56,606 nt of DNA from Gammaproteobacteria bacterium (GCA_009929855.1 RZZN01000025.1:1-56606), one strand, 5' to 3'; counted from the first letter of the stretch, positions 47,101-55,000 are shown. The notes: generated by a model from the letters alone, not told the origin. A program made the numbers and translations.

Positions 47101-47507
47101 AACCTCGACGCCTACCAGGCCGGGCGCATCTCTTTTGCGGAGCTCGACGCCAGCGTGCAGGGCTGGATCAACCATGTCCGCTACGGGGACACCTGGGGGC
47201 TGCGCGGGCATCTGTTTGCTGGCCACCCGATTCCCCGCCAGGAGCGCTGAGCAGGCCCGAGACGGTGGGCGTGAAGCCGCGCTGCACGCGGCGAGGGAAG
47301 GCTCCCCCGCACCCCCTCCGGAGTCCGGAATCCAGAGTTTCGGAGGTCGGAGCACCAGAGACCGGAGTCAGGAAACAGGGGAGGCGCGCAACACCACCCG
47401 AAAGCCCAGGGAGCCGTGCCGGAAGTCGGGGCGAGCCCAGAAGCGAAAGGCGCAGCGCGCTACGTCAGGATGGTAGTACCACGAGCCGCCGCGCACGACC
47501 CGGTTGA
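44133..47507 (+). CDS. NACHT ATPase with DGR-variable FGE-sulfatase/C-type-lectin-like domain (3' read-through)
   Basis: STAND-type sensor candidate. From the ATG at 44133 (GGAGAGGG upstream): Gly/Asn-rich repeat module (about 10-65, [18 protein letters not shown]); linker; NACHT ATPase with Walker [10 protein letters not shown] (173-181), Walker B VLLDGLDE (273-280) and the C-terminal [12 protein letters not shown]; helical region; FGE-sulfatase domain (about 671-903) with [13 protein letters not shown] and GNVWEW. The variable part is 867-903, after RVVRGGSW. In other DGR targets this fold binds ligands with its variable surface. Homology to the second NACHT protein stops at about residue 903. 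The frame then runs on for about 220 low-complexity residues, out of frame through an RT fragment, to 47507. That tail looks like an accidental read-through caused by a deletion. An upstream start at 43980 lies in the IS remnant and is rejected. Confidence 0.85.
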   Translation: MTEPSGTQLTGDGATAADSSTALGAGAAMVDGNNSGDINTGRKVVVGESGQVVYAEQGATVVIGDAPIRMTAVERQSLLGRYLQHLISQNRYLQLQGIRSGGRIVNIELDRIYITLRTTRIPEERIQTDWLAGEVLLAPGELHRHRRDEPQRDLRHVTVNQALAEHRRLVVLGDPGCGKTTLLRYLGLLYAKDRAEGTGLARENLGLTEPGTLPILMPLRQIGRYLKEHRPKDDGTEGHSLLLQFLTRVLAAERIEVPSDFFDDWLTAGKAAVLLDGLDEIAEPDLRRRVARLVDAFTRAYPECRYVVTSRIRGYTDASRLGEGYATTTVRDFSPEDIRLFLTQWHRLVAIGQHGPGEAAETLAAAQTRQLIDAIDQNARVGELAINPLMLTVIALIHRDQIKLPDRRAELYQEAVDVLLGKWDEARGVPESRVLSDRVFDAGDRRLVLQQVALAMHEQNSKEIDVGPLKELLAEELCSAINDARELEATVGRFLDVIAERTGLLIARGEGTYAFSHLTFQEYLAALAVAGREDYLEYTLARASDPWWREVILLEVGHLSTQNKQRTTRLIRAIADSKREPEPYHNLVLAAECLRDAGANRIQGELESELRRRLQRELDARPLRGPLGIVHTLLTRRMTPEQAVRRRIAAAEALSRIGGARFWSRPHGEPEWVRIPAGDFIMGEGADAHRVSLAEFRIARVPITNAQYSLFIESSGHETPRDWNGRRPPRNRGSHPVTGVRFQDALAYCRWLAEATGKSITLPSEAEWEKAARGSEDARDYPWGDVFDALKCNVWESRFDGATPVGIFLNGASPYGCLDMAGNVWEWTRSLWGKGFQTPDFGYPYDPADSAREALDAGGDVYRVVRGGSWSDHLVLVRCASRYGDFLDHRGFDLGFRVVLRASHVLLPLLLVPLPSWTTRRDTRAERRALRVETRHHRAPGRRPAPDPRDRGTGAAEALRNSLAGLRRLSDAPAHQAPERRQIHPALRVQPRRLPGRAHLFCGARRQRAGLDQPCPLRGHLGAARASVCWPPDSPPGALSRPETVGVKPRCTRRGKAPPHPLRSPESRVSEVGAPETGVRKQGRRATPPESPGSRAGSRGEPRSERRSALRQDGSTTSRRARPG
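46605..46842 (+). repeat. Inverted repeat, left arm (238 bp)
   Basis: From TGGGAGTGGACGCG to GCGCCTCCC, the end of the first NACHT-FGE gene matches the end of the second on the opposite strand (47379-47616). The arms are of identical length, without gaps by eye. Matches are dense except in the last third, the variable region. Spacing between arms is 536 bp and contains the RT fragment. Confidence 0.8.
46719..46842 (+). repeat. DGR variable repeat VR1
   Basis: 124 bp from CGGGTCGTGCGC to GCGCCTCCC. Flanks match VR2 almost perfectly; the core (46743-46813) differs at about 24 positions, of which about 21 fall in codon positions 1 or 2, so nearly all change the residue. This pattern is that of adenine-specific mutagenesis from an AAY-rich template repeat. 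The GC-rich 3' end, where an initiation-of-mutagenic-homing site would lie, is conserved. Confidence 0.75.
46906..47250 (+). pseudogene. DGR reverse transcriptase, C-terminal fragment
   Basis: About 114 residues in the +1 frame relative to the NACHT gene, ending at TGA 47248-47250. Signature of the thumb and C-terminus of DGR-type RTs: [75 protein letters not shown]. The fingers and palm with the YxDD catalytic motif are missing, as are any Avd accessory gene and template repeat, so the unit is dead. Its orientation right after VR1 matches a normal DGR order (target, Avd, TR, RT) from which the centre has been deleted. It shares the region with the read-through tail of the NACHT gene. Confidence 0.8.
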
Positions 47508-50271
47508 CGGCGTCTCCAGCATTGATTGCCTCTCGCATGGAATCGGTTGGGTCGTAAGGATATCCAAAGTCGGGCGTTCGAAAGCCCTTACCCCAGAGAC
47601 TGCGCGTCCACTCCCAGGTATTGCCGAGTAGATCATGGAGACCGAACCCGTTGGGCGGGAAGCATCCAACGACCGAGGTCTCATCGATTCCCGAGTCTGA
47701 ATAGTTTGCGCGATTCGGATCCGGGTCATCACCCCACGAGAAGATGGTATCCAAGCGGCCGCCTCGTGCCGCCTTCTCCCACTCCAACTCGCTCGGCAGC
47801 GCGACCTGCCATGCCTTGTCGCGCACCAAGGTGGCCGCGGCGCATCCGGCCAACGCCGGTGCGCCAGCCAACTGCTCATGCAGCCAGTGGCAATAGGCCA
47901 AGGCTTCGTGCCAATCGATCCAGCGCACGGGCCGGCTGTCGGGATCGCGCAACGCATCCGTGTCGCCCGGCCGGAATCCGGTCGCCGTCACGAAGGCGCG
48001 GAACTGCGCCACCGTGACTGGATAGCGTGCGATGTGGAAGTCGGGCGTTGGAGTCAGTGCGTCGTTGAGCTCGTATCGGGGAACCGCGTACCCGACGACC
48101 TTGGCGACCCGCTGCGCGTCCGAGTGGCGTGTGCCGATCCGAAACGCGGAATCGGCCGGGACATGAACGAATCCGAGCCAGTCATCGGCTGGTAGATAAA
48201 AGCGGTCAGGGTCGAAACGGGGATCGCCGAGCTCGGCGAGCACATCCCCCGCCAGAGCGCGCGCTTGCGCGGACATGCCGCCATCATCCGGGTGGACCGG
48301 CAGCGACGCGGCGAGCCAGCTCGCGACCCGTGTCTTGATGGCGCGTGTGCGATCGCGCGTGTCGACGGCGCCGACACCGATCTCGCGGAGCTGGAGTCCA
48401 GCCATCAAGGCACAATGCCAGTCGGCGGCGCCCAGTTGCCCTTGTGCTCCAAGCTTGGTGATCGAGGTCCCGCCGACCAGCTCGTCGGCCGCGCTGGAGC
48501 CGCGCTCGACCTTCGCCAGTCGGGCGGCCAGCGGCAGCACGACCTGCCAATGACCCGGCGCCAGGCGGGCTACGCGAACGCACTCGGCGGGGAAATCATC
48601 CTGTGCTTGCAGATGACAGGCCGCGAGGAACTCCTGAAAGGTGCGATGCGGAAAGCTGAACTGCCGCTCGCCATCCTTCTCGCCTTGGCCGATCAGCAGA
48701 CCGGCTCGCTTCTCGATATAGTCCACGACCACGGCGGCCTTGTCCCGGCTGTCCCGCAGCAGCGGCCGCAGGGCACGAATCAAACGGTCTTCCCCGATAT
48801 CCGCCGTACGGTCCGCCGCGGGGTCCGCCAGGCGCGCGGGACTGCTGCTCTCGTCATGCAGCTTGAAGGCAAGCTCTTCGAGCGCCCCGCGCAGATCCGC
48901 GAGCTTGAGGGTTGGAATGGCCAGCTCGTCGAGCAGCGCCTTGTCGGCACCGATCTGGCGGTTCCAACGCAGCATCAGCAGCTCGACCGATTCGTTGTAG
49001 AGATCGGCCCGATCGTCCGGTAGACGGCCGCGGTTGGTGTGGAGGGTCGCCATCAGTGTCAGCAGCAGCGGATTGCGGGTGAGCGGCTCGAGGTCCGGGC
49101 GGTTGCGAGCGGCGAGCAAGTCGATGCGCTTGCGATCGGCGTCGCCCGGCGAGCGCCATCCGCGCCGGACCAGTGCCCGGTACCAAGCCTCGATGAACTG
49201 CTCGATCCGCTCATCGCTCAAGTCGTCCAGCGCGTAGACGCCGCGCCGCGGATCGGCCCCGCTGGGCCAGGCATAGGGCCGCGCGGTCAGGAGGAAACGG
49301 CACTTGGGGCCGGCGGTGCGCATCAGCTCTCGGACGGCACCCATCACCCGCTCGCGTGCGTTGCCGGCGCCGCATTCGTCCAGCCCGTCCAAGAGGATGA
49401 GTGCACCGCTACAGCGTGCGATGCGCTGCACATAGTCCAGTGTCTTCGCCGAGAGTCCGTAGCCGCTGGATTGGAGCTCGTCCCCGATGTGAGCCCAGAG
49501 GTCTCCAGCCCGTACCGGTCGACCGCTATCCGGAAGCCGGTCGGCGAATCGTCGCAGGACGACCCGGATCGGGAGCAGGGGGCCGTGTGTCCAGGTCTCT
49601 CCGAGCGCGTCGAGCTGGTCTTGATGTCCTTGCCAGGCTTGCGCGAGCGCGAGTAGGACATGGGCGCCGAAGGTGCTCTTGCCGCTGCCTGGCTTGCCAA
49701 GCAGCGTCAGCTCGCGATGCACCGCCAGCGCTTCGAGTGCCGAAACCCGGCGCTGCTCGCCGGGCTCGCGAGGCTGGTCGCGCGTACCGTCCCGCTCGCG
49801 CGCGAGCCACTCAGGAAGGGTGACGTCTTCGGGTATCGCAAGACTGGTGTCGAGCGGGACGTAAACATCGGCGAGCTGCAAGGGCTCGCGGCTCGGATCC
49901 TGCGCGGCGGCATCGATCTCGCCGAGCTTGAGGCCGGCCAAGTCGGCCGCCAACGCATGCAGATAGAGCGCGATGACCGACTGTGCTTCCGCCGGATCCT
50001 CGCCGCCCTGAACGGCCTGCGTGATGATCTGGATGAAGTCGCGGCCGATGAAATGACCATTGGGCACCTGGACCGAGCCCTCGATTGCGGCGCCGCCTTG
50101 GGTCGCGATGCAGGGCGCGGACGAGTCGGGGCGAGCGTCGTCCCCGCCGTGCTGGCTTGATCGGACCGTTTGCGGATTTGTCGCTTCAGCCGACGCCAGC
50201 TTGGCTTGTAGCTCGGCGATCTGGCGCCGCAACGCCTCGATGTCGGTCGGGTCATGAGGCTCCGCTGTCAC
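47368..50271 (-). CDS. NACHT ATPase with DGR-variable FGE-sulfatase/C-type-lectin-like domain
   Basis: 967-residue STAND-type sensor. A coiled N-terminus (about 5-35) is followed by a Gly-rich adaptor module (57-90, GGAAIEGSV then GHFIGRDFI), a helical segment, NACHT ATPase with Walker A GKPGSGKST (192-200), Walker B LILLDGLDE (291-299), a sensor Arg in LLTARPYAW, FPHRTFQEFLAA and helical repeats. The FGE-sulfatase-like domain covers about 744-967: [28 protein letters not shown]. The variable positions are about 932-955, ending GFRVVLRAS and a normal stop, unlike its opposite neighbour. The start is GTG at 50271, overlapping the caspase stop (GTGA), so sensor and effector are translationally coupled. 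The known role of such pairs is to sense a target with the variable domain and activate the effector; the ligand is unknown. Confidence 0.88.
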   Translation of the reverse strand: MTAEPHDPTDIEALRRQIAELQAKLASAEATNPQTVRSSQHGGDDARPDSSAPCIATQGGAAIEGSVQVPNGHFIGRDFIQIITQAVQGGEDPAEAQSVIALYLHALAADLAGLKLGEIDAAAQDPSREPLQLADVYVPLDTSLAIPEDVTLPEWLARERDGTRDQPREPGEQRRVSALEALAVHRELTLLGKPGSGKSTFGAHVLLALAQAWQGHQDQLDALGETWTHGPLLPIRVVLRRFADRLPDSGRPVRAGDLWAHIGDELQSSGYGLSAKTLDYVQRIARCSGALILLDGLDECGAGNARERVMGAVRELMRTAGPKCRFLLTARPYAWPSGADPRRGVYALDDLSDERIEQFIEAWYRALVRRGWRSPGDADRKRIDLLAARNRPDLEPLTRNPLLLTLMATLHTNRGRLPDDRADLYNESVELLMLRWNRQIGADKALLDELAIPTLKLADLRGALEELAFKLHDESSSPARLADPAADRTADIGEDRLIRALRPLLRDSRDKAAVVVDYIEKRAGLLIGQGEKDGERQFSFPHRTFQEFLAACHLQAQDDFPAECVRVARLAPGHWQVVLPLAARLAKVERGSSAADELVGGTSITKLGAQGQLGAADWHCALMAGLQLREIGVGAVDTRDRTRAIKTRVASWLAASLPVHPDDGGMSAQARALAGDVLAELGDPRFDPDRFYLPADDWLGFVHVPADSAFRIGTRHSDAQRVAKVVGYAVPRYELNDALTPTPDFHIARYPVTVAQFRAFVTATGFRPGDTDALRDPDSRPVRWIDWHEALAYCHWLHEQLAGAPALAGCAAATLVRDKAWQVALPSELEWEKAARGGRLDTIFSWGDDPDPNRANYSDSGIDETSVVGCFPPNGFGLHDLLGNTWEWTRSLWGKGFRTPDFGYPYDPTDSMREAINAGDAVNRVVRGGSWYYHPDVARCAFRFWARPDFRHGSLGFRVVLRASPVS
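47379..47502 (-). repeat. DGR variable repeat VR2
   Basis: 124 bp, same length as VR1. It differs from VR1 at codons 1, 2, 4-7, 11, 13-17, 19 and 21-23 of the core, while the codons for Arg-Cys-Ala, two Arg and Leu-Gly-Phe-Arg are kept. It ends 9 bp before the stop codon of its gene, the usual DGR position. Confidence 0.75.
47379..47616 (-). repeat. Inverted repeat, right arm (238 bp)
   Basis: Partner of 46605-46842. Both arms encode the same C-terminal FGE segment in opposite orientation; intramolecular recombination between them could invert the RT-fragment segment. Confidence 0.8.
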
Positions 50272-51770
50272 TGTGGCTCATCTCCAAGACCTTGGAGTCG
50301 TGCCAGGACAAACTTCGTCACCGGTCCGGCGACACCCGCCAGAATGGGATTCCCGAAGGCACTGACGATGGCACCGATCGCGCCCGGCACCATGTTCGCG
50401 AGGCCATCGATGAGCTTGGCCAGCCGACCATCCTGATCGGGAAGGGGGCTTGCCAATTCGGCCTTGATCCGCTGCACCTGTTGGCTCGCGGTCTCCAACC
50501 GCGTTGCGGATGCACCTCGAGCGACACTGTGCTCCAGGCGCGCGAAGAGTGCATCGAGCTCGGCGGGCTGGATACCGGACGACGCCGCCGCCCGTGCGCT
50601 GCGCCCGATGGCGTTAACCGAGCCGCGAATGGAGTCCACCGTCGTCTGATCGCCAAAGAGGATCTTGTCGCGACCGACGAAATCCCCTCCACTGGTCACA
50701 CTGCCACCGACATGGGCGCCGCCCCTTGTATCGATCCGCGTTCCGGTGTTGATGGCCCCGGTGTTACTGCCGCGCACCAGCACACCGCGGGCACCTACCG
50801 CTGCCGCGCCTGGCCCTTGCGCAATTGCGCCGTCTCCGTTCAAGGTTGCATTGTCGGTGTCCCCGGTCTGCTGAAGGATCTGGCGGAGCCTCGCCTCTGC
50901 TCGAGCGGGCGCGATCTCGCGGGTAGCGGTGCCCTCGGGGAGGTCCGCGGAGCGGTCGAATGTCCCGAGCGCCGTCGAGCCGCGGTAGAGTGCGACCGCG
51001 ATGGATCCGACCCCTTTGAGCAGGGTCAGCTCCGGCTCTTGCGATTGGTTGAATTGGGTTCGCACCCCTTCTTCGACACTGAAATAGATATGCGTGTAGA
51101 GGTCGAAGGCGCTGACGTAGCCGCGGCTGCTCACTGTGCCCGTGCCCCGCAATCCGTCCACCAGTGCCTGCGTGAAGAGGGTCAGAGGACCGGCGCCGAT
51201 GTATGAGACTTGCCCCTCGCGGCAGGCCGTGATGATGATGCGCCCTTCGCCCGTCGCGAGGATGGCGGCGGCGGTGGCGTCAGGAAGTGGATGACCGCTT
51301 AAGCTTTTCCGGCCGGTCTCCAGGGTCGGCGAAACCTGGCCTGAATGGCAGGCGTTGATCAAAAGGAGTAGCCGCTTGGCCTTGATCGCGCGCAGCTTCT
51401 GGATCAACTCCCCTTGGCGCAGCCCACTGCCGACGGCAATCTGGTTTCCCTGCAATCGTGTGTCGTGGGTGGTGAGGTAGTAGTCACCGTCCGCACCATA
51501 GTCTCCGTGACCACAGAAGAAGAGAAAGACCGTGTCGTCGGCGCCGGCATGGAGAGCAAGCTGATCCAATGCTTCGATGATCCCGGCGCGCGTCGCCACT
51601 GAATCATGCAGAACCGCGACCTGATCCGGTGGATAGGCGCAACAATCTGGATCCACGAGCACCGCGGCGACAGCCTCGGCGTCGGCGGCCGTGATGGGAA
51701 CGTCGAGTTCAGGCGCATGGCAATAGGACCCGATGCCAATGAGCAGCGCTCGACCTTGACTGAACGGCAT
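50268..51770 (-). CDS. Caspase-like (C14) protease with adaptor modules
   Basis: 500 residues. The start at 51770 (MPFSQGRALLIGIGSY) has GAGGAGG 6 bases upstream, clearly better than 51815. The p20-like caspase domain spans about 4-260, with catalytic His88 in FFCGHGDYG and Cys141 in LLINACHSG, both intact. Residues about 308-375 form a Gly-rich repeat tract: NGDGAIAQGPGA then GSNTGAINTG (module A), followed by GGAHVGGSV and GGDFVGRDKI (module B). A helical C-terminus (about 395-500) contains a hydrophobic stretch (MVPGAIGAIVSAFGNPILAGVAG). Module A resembles the N-terminus of the plus-strand NACHT protein; module B that of the minus-strand one. The stop overlaps the NACHT GTG. The inferred role is a death effector triggered by the NACHT sensors. 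Confidence 0.9.
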   Translation of the reverse strand: MPFSQGRALLIGIGSYCHAPELDVPITAADAEAVAAVLVDPDCCAYPPDQVAVLHDSVATRAGIIEALDQLALHAGADDTVFLFFCGHGDYGADGDYYLTTHDTRLQGNQIAVGSGLRQGELIQKLRAIKAKRLLLLINACHSGQVSPTLETGRKSLSGHPLPDATAAAILATGEGRIIITACREGQVSYIGAGPLTLFTQALVDGLRGTGTVSSRGYVSAFDLYTHIYFSVEEGVRTQFNQSQEPELTLLKGVGSIAVALYRGSTALGTFDRSADLPEGTATREIAPARAEARLRQILQQTGDTDNATLNGDGAIAQGPGAAAVGARGVLVRGSNTGAINTGTRIDTRGGAHVGGSVTSGGDFVGRDKILFGDQTTVDSIRGSVNAIGRSARAAASSGIQPAELDALFARLEHSVARGASATRLETASQQVQRIKAELASPLPDQDGRLAKLIDGLANMVPGAIGAIVSAFGNPILAGVAGPVTKFVLARLQGLGDEPQ

Positions 51771-52172
51771 CGCAACCTCCTCGGGGTGTCGACCAGAGAC
51801 CGGCCGAGCGACCACTCCATCGAGACGCTCGCCAACAAGGCCAGAGCTTAGTTCACCCGCGTGCGAAAGTGAACACGCAAACGGGCAACGTCTCTTGGGC
51901 GTCTGCTTTGCGCTTCAATCTTGCCAAACGGCGATCATGCTCTTTCGATGGGTTACGACCGGCTCGCCGGTTCTATCGGCGCGAGTCCTGTGACGGCTCA
52001 TGGGCCACCGCCGCAGCTCGGTGCGTCTGGATTTGGGTCTCGACAAAGACGATGGCGGCCGAGTCGTCGGAATCAGCTGATCCTGGATGTTCCGCCACTC
52101 GCCCCGTCATCGGATGCCGTGGGACTGTCCGCAGAGTCAGCGGTGAGGAAAGTCGCGATCCGATTGGGCGCA
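51771..52172. other. 402-bp gap between caspase gene and helicase gene
   Basis: Region upstream of the caspase gene and downstream of the helicase stop. It holds an interrupted inverted repeat GTTCAC/GTGAAC (51851-51856 and 51869-51874, 12-nt spacer) about 80 bp before the caspase start, a possible operator. Around 51930-52080 on the minus strand, a short stretch reading AAIVFVETQIQT then, after a frame change, ELRRWPMSRH, vaguely recalls a transposase fragment; this is not firm enough to call. Confidence 0.35.
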
Positions 52173-54968
52173 TCACCATCCCCGCGACAACAACTCCTGC
52201 ATCGAGAAACCATTCAAAACCGTCGCGCAGGTCTCCCAGTCGGCATCCGCGACCTTGCTGTATTTCACATCGAAGGGATTGCGCGTGGCGGTTGTCCGGT
52301 CGATGAGTTGATCGGCGGCCTGCTCGTCCTTGAGCGCCATCTGGACCCAGACTCCTTCCAGGGTGTCAGGGATCTGGCCGAACAGGTCATGAATCGCTTC
52401 CAGACGATCCGCCAGCACTTGATGAACACGATCTTCGACCGAATCGCGATAGCGTAGATTGGCGATCCAGACCTCGTCGCGCGCTTGGCCGATGCGCTGA
52501 ATACGGCCCTTGCGCTGCTCCAGCCGGGTCGGGTTCCACGGCAGGTCGATATTGATGAGCGTGCCAAGACGCTGGAGATTCAGCCCTTCAGATGCTGCAT
52601 CGGTGCCCAGCAGCAACTTGAGATCGCCCGCGCGGACACGCTCTTTCAGGACATTGCGATCGCAGCGCTGAAAGGTGCCATCACGCCACCATCCGGAACG
52701 ATGGCTACCGGCGTAGAGCCCAATATCCACGCCGACAAACTCGGGGCGCTTGGCCAGTTCATCGCCGACCCAGCGGACCGTATCGTAATACTGCGAGAAG
52801 AGGATGCAGCCCAACTCCAGCCAGGGGCGAGAAACAGCCGGATGCGTACCGCGTAGATAGCCAATCAGTGCCTCCAGCTTGGGATCGTTGTTGCCCCCCT
52901 CGCGCAACAGTTTGAGACAGCGCTCCAGCGCGGCGCGCTCTTCGTCGGTGAAATTCTTGAAATCGCTGGCGCCCGATGCCGACCGACCGACGGCTGGGAT
53001 CTCTTCTTCGGCGTCATCCTCATCCTCATCGTCCGGCGGCTCGACCTCTCCAACGAGGAGTTTGCTGATCGTGCGGCGTCCGGCTTCCATCGAGCTCCCC
53101 AAACGCCGTAACAACAATGTCTTGAAGAAGCCCGCGCCCTTCACACGTTGCTGCAAGAGTTGGGAAAACCGCTCGGCTTCCTCATAGGCTTCGTGGAGAT
53201 AGCCGCCTAGGACGAGCGCCCCGGTCTCGTCCTCGCCAAACAGCTTCACCCTGACCTTGGGCAGAAAATAGCTCCCGGTCGCGGGGTTGACAGTCGCTTC
53301 GAGATAGGCGCGGGTGCGGCGCACGATGCAACGCAGGAGCGGATTGAAGCGCTCCCCATAGCCCGGCAATAGCCCCTGCTGGAGTTGCACCCGCTGGATG
53401 GCCTTCGGCAGTTGCTCCAAACTCTCGGGGGTGAACTGCCAGCGCGTGTCGCCGGCATTCAGGCGACGGCGGATGCGCTCAAACCCTGGATCTTCGTGCC
53501 GTGACGGTAGCGGATCGCGGACATACTGCCAGCCATCACGCACATCGTCGATCGGGATCGTCACGTCGCCCGTGGCGATGTCCAGGCAATGGCTGGCACG
53601 GAACCAGGGGCTGGTCTGCGTCCATCCGCCGAGCACGCCCTCATGGCCGTGAGACAGGATATGCAGCAGATCCCACGCCTCGACCGGATGCAGTTGGACC
53701 GGCGTCGCGGTCGCCAGGAGCAGGCTTTTGGTCTTCGGCCCGATCTCACGCAGAAACGTCATGAGCTTGTTCGGTTCCGCGCGCTCGTTGATTTCATCGG
53801 CCTCGGCGTCCACGCGCGGCACTTTGCGGCGACGGGCGCGATGCGCCTCATCCACGATCACGCAGGTATAGCGTCGCCCCAGCAGTTGATTCAGTGCCTC
53901 CGGCAACCCGCGCACCACCAGCCCTTGCGAGACCAGCCCGATCCGGCGCGGGCATTTGCCCAGCGATTTCACCCCGTCACCTGGATATTCCAGATCGTTT
54001 TCATCGATCCAGGCACGCCCATTCCAGCGCGCGGACGGTAACCGTAACAGCTCCATCAATTCGTCCTGCCACTGCTGGAGCAGCGGCTTGGGAGCCAGTA
54101 CCAGGATCGGGCCGCCCTCGGGATCGTCGAGCGCCATCAGCAGCGCGGCCATCGCCAGTTGGACGGTTTTCCCCAGACCGACCTGATCGGCTAGCAACAG
54201 GCGCGCGCCGCCGAGTCGATGCCGTTCCAGTGCCAGACGGGCAAAATACTTCTGATGCGGCCACAGCCCCTGATCGCGGCGATAGACCGGCATTTCGACG
54301 GCGACCGCGGCCGCCGCCTGCCCCGGATCGGCCAACGTCGGCACCTCGGCCGGTTCGATGACCCGGCGTGTGATGATGCGCCGCACGTCCTGCGCGATGA
54401 ACGGACAGCAGGCGAGATCCAGGGCGCGGGCATCGTTCCAGAGCGCGTCGAATTCCTCCTGCACCCAGGCGATGGTTTCGGGGTCGTCGTCTTCCCACAG
54501 CAGCTCGTAGTTCAGTGTCCAGGCCGTGGCGCTTTCGTTGACACTGCCGAGAAAGGCCGTGGCCGAGCCATCGGCTCGCCGCACGATGCCGGCCTTGCCG
54601 TGGATCAGGCCAAAAGCCGTATCGGGCAGGACCCGGATCGCGATGCGTTGGTTGGTCAGGGCTTCATAGAGTGCTTGGTAGCGCGGGCGCGCATTGGGGG
54701 GCGCGTCCTCCGGTTTGCCCGCGCACCAGCTTCGACGCAGCGCCGCCTGAGCGGAGGTCGCGGTGGCCAAATCTTGCGGGTCGAGGTCGGAGTTGCAGAT
54801 GATCCGCACCGGTCCCTTAACGCCGGCGAGTGCTTCCCCGGCAATCTCGAACAGGCTGGAGCGGAAATAGCCCGCGATGCGGTCGTAGGACACCGCTCCA
54901 TCCAGACGCTGCTTCAACAGGGTCTGATCGAGTCGGTGACGGCGGCTGGAGTGGCGCTTGAGCGTCAT
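52173..54968 (-). CDS. Anti-phage SNF2-type helicase with N-terminal PLD-like domain
   Basis: 931 residues. The N-terminal phospholipase-D-like nuclease domain (about 10-190) has one HxK motif, IHGKAG (His123, Lys125), with FLGSVNES (139-146). The SNF2/HepA-like superfamily 2 helicase follows: Walker A ADQVGLGKT (260-268), DEAH in VIVDEAHRA (371-378), LLATATPVQ, and C-terminal motifs TDAASEGLNLQ and GRIQRIGQ. Proteins of this build occur in defence islands next to DUF1156 DNA methylases. The ATG at 54968 follows the DUF559 gene after 32 bp. A charged insert (about 640-670, EPPDDEDEDDAEEE) splits the two helicase lobes. Not recognisably a type I HsdR. Probable role is restriction or translocation on phage DNA. 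Confidence 0.88.
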   Translation of the reverse strand: MTLKRHSSRRHRLDQTLLKQRLDGAVSYDRIAGYFRSSLFEIAGEALAGVKGPVRIICNSDLDPQDLATATSAQAALRRSWCAGKPEDAPPNARPRYQALYEALTNQRIAIRVLPDTAFGLIHGKAGIVRRADGSATAFLGSVNESATAWTLNYELLWEDDDPETIAWVQEEFDALWNDARALDLACCPFIAQDVRRIITRRVIEPAEVPTLADPGQAAAAVAVEMPVYRRDQGLWPHQKYFARLALERHRLGGARLLLADQVGLGKTVQLAMAALLMALDDPEGGPILVLAPKPLLQQWQDELMELLRLPSARWNGRAWIDENDLEYPGDGVKSLGKCPRRIGLVSQGLVVRGLPEALNQLLGRRYTCVIVDEAHRARRRKVPRVDAEADEINERAEPNKLMTFLREIGPKTKSLLLATATPVQLHPVEAWDLLHILSHGHEGVLGGWTQTSPWFRASHCLDIATGDVTIPIDDVRDGWQYVRDPLPSRHEDPGFERIRRRLNAGDTRWQFTPESLEQLPKAIQRVQLQQGLLPGYGERFNPLLRCIVRRTRAYLEATVNPATGSYFLPKVRVKLFGEDETGALVLGGYLHEAYEEAERFSQLLQQRVKGAGFFKTLLLRRLGSSMEAGRRTISKLLVGEVEPPDDEDEDDAEEEIPAVGRSASGASDFKNFTDEERAALERCLKLLREGGNNDPKLEALIGYLRGTHPAVSRPWLELGCILFSQYYDTVRWVGDELAKRPEFVGVDIGLYAGSHRSGWWRDGTFQRCDRNVLKERVRAGDLKLLLGTDAASEGLNLQRLGTLINIDLPWNPTRLEQRKGRIQRIGQARDEVWIANLRYRDSVEDRVHQVLADRLEAIHDLFGQIPDTLEGVWVQMALKDEQAADQLIDRTTATRNPFDVKYSKVADADWETCATVLNGFSMQELLSRGW

Positions 54969-55000
54969 CTAAGGCGCGTGCTGGGTGGCGATCGGCGCCC

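Noticed and set aside
46411-47355. 314-residue minus-strand frame across the RT fragment
   Set aside because: Antisense to the FGE domain and RT fragment; no domain and Arg/Pro/Ser-rich composition.
46861-47367. A DGR template repeat beside the RT fragment
   Set aside because: I looked for a third copy of the VR flanks (CGGGTCGTGCGC, GGCGGCTCGTGG) with A-rich codons and found none; only VR1 and VR2 carry them.
51869-52457. Plus-strand frames in the caspase-helicase gap
   Set aside because: No start signals or domains; they overlap the real helicase 3' end. A transposase-like hint on the minus strand is too short and frame-broken to annotate.
52173-54968. HsdR of the type I system at the left edge
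   Set aside because: It is 49 kb away, has a PLD rather than an HsdR nuclease domain, and SNF2-type motifs; it belongs with the DUF1156 cluster.
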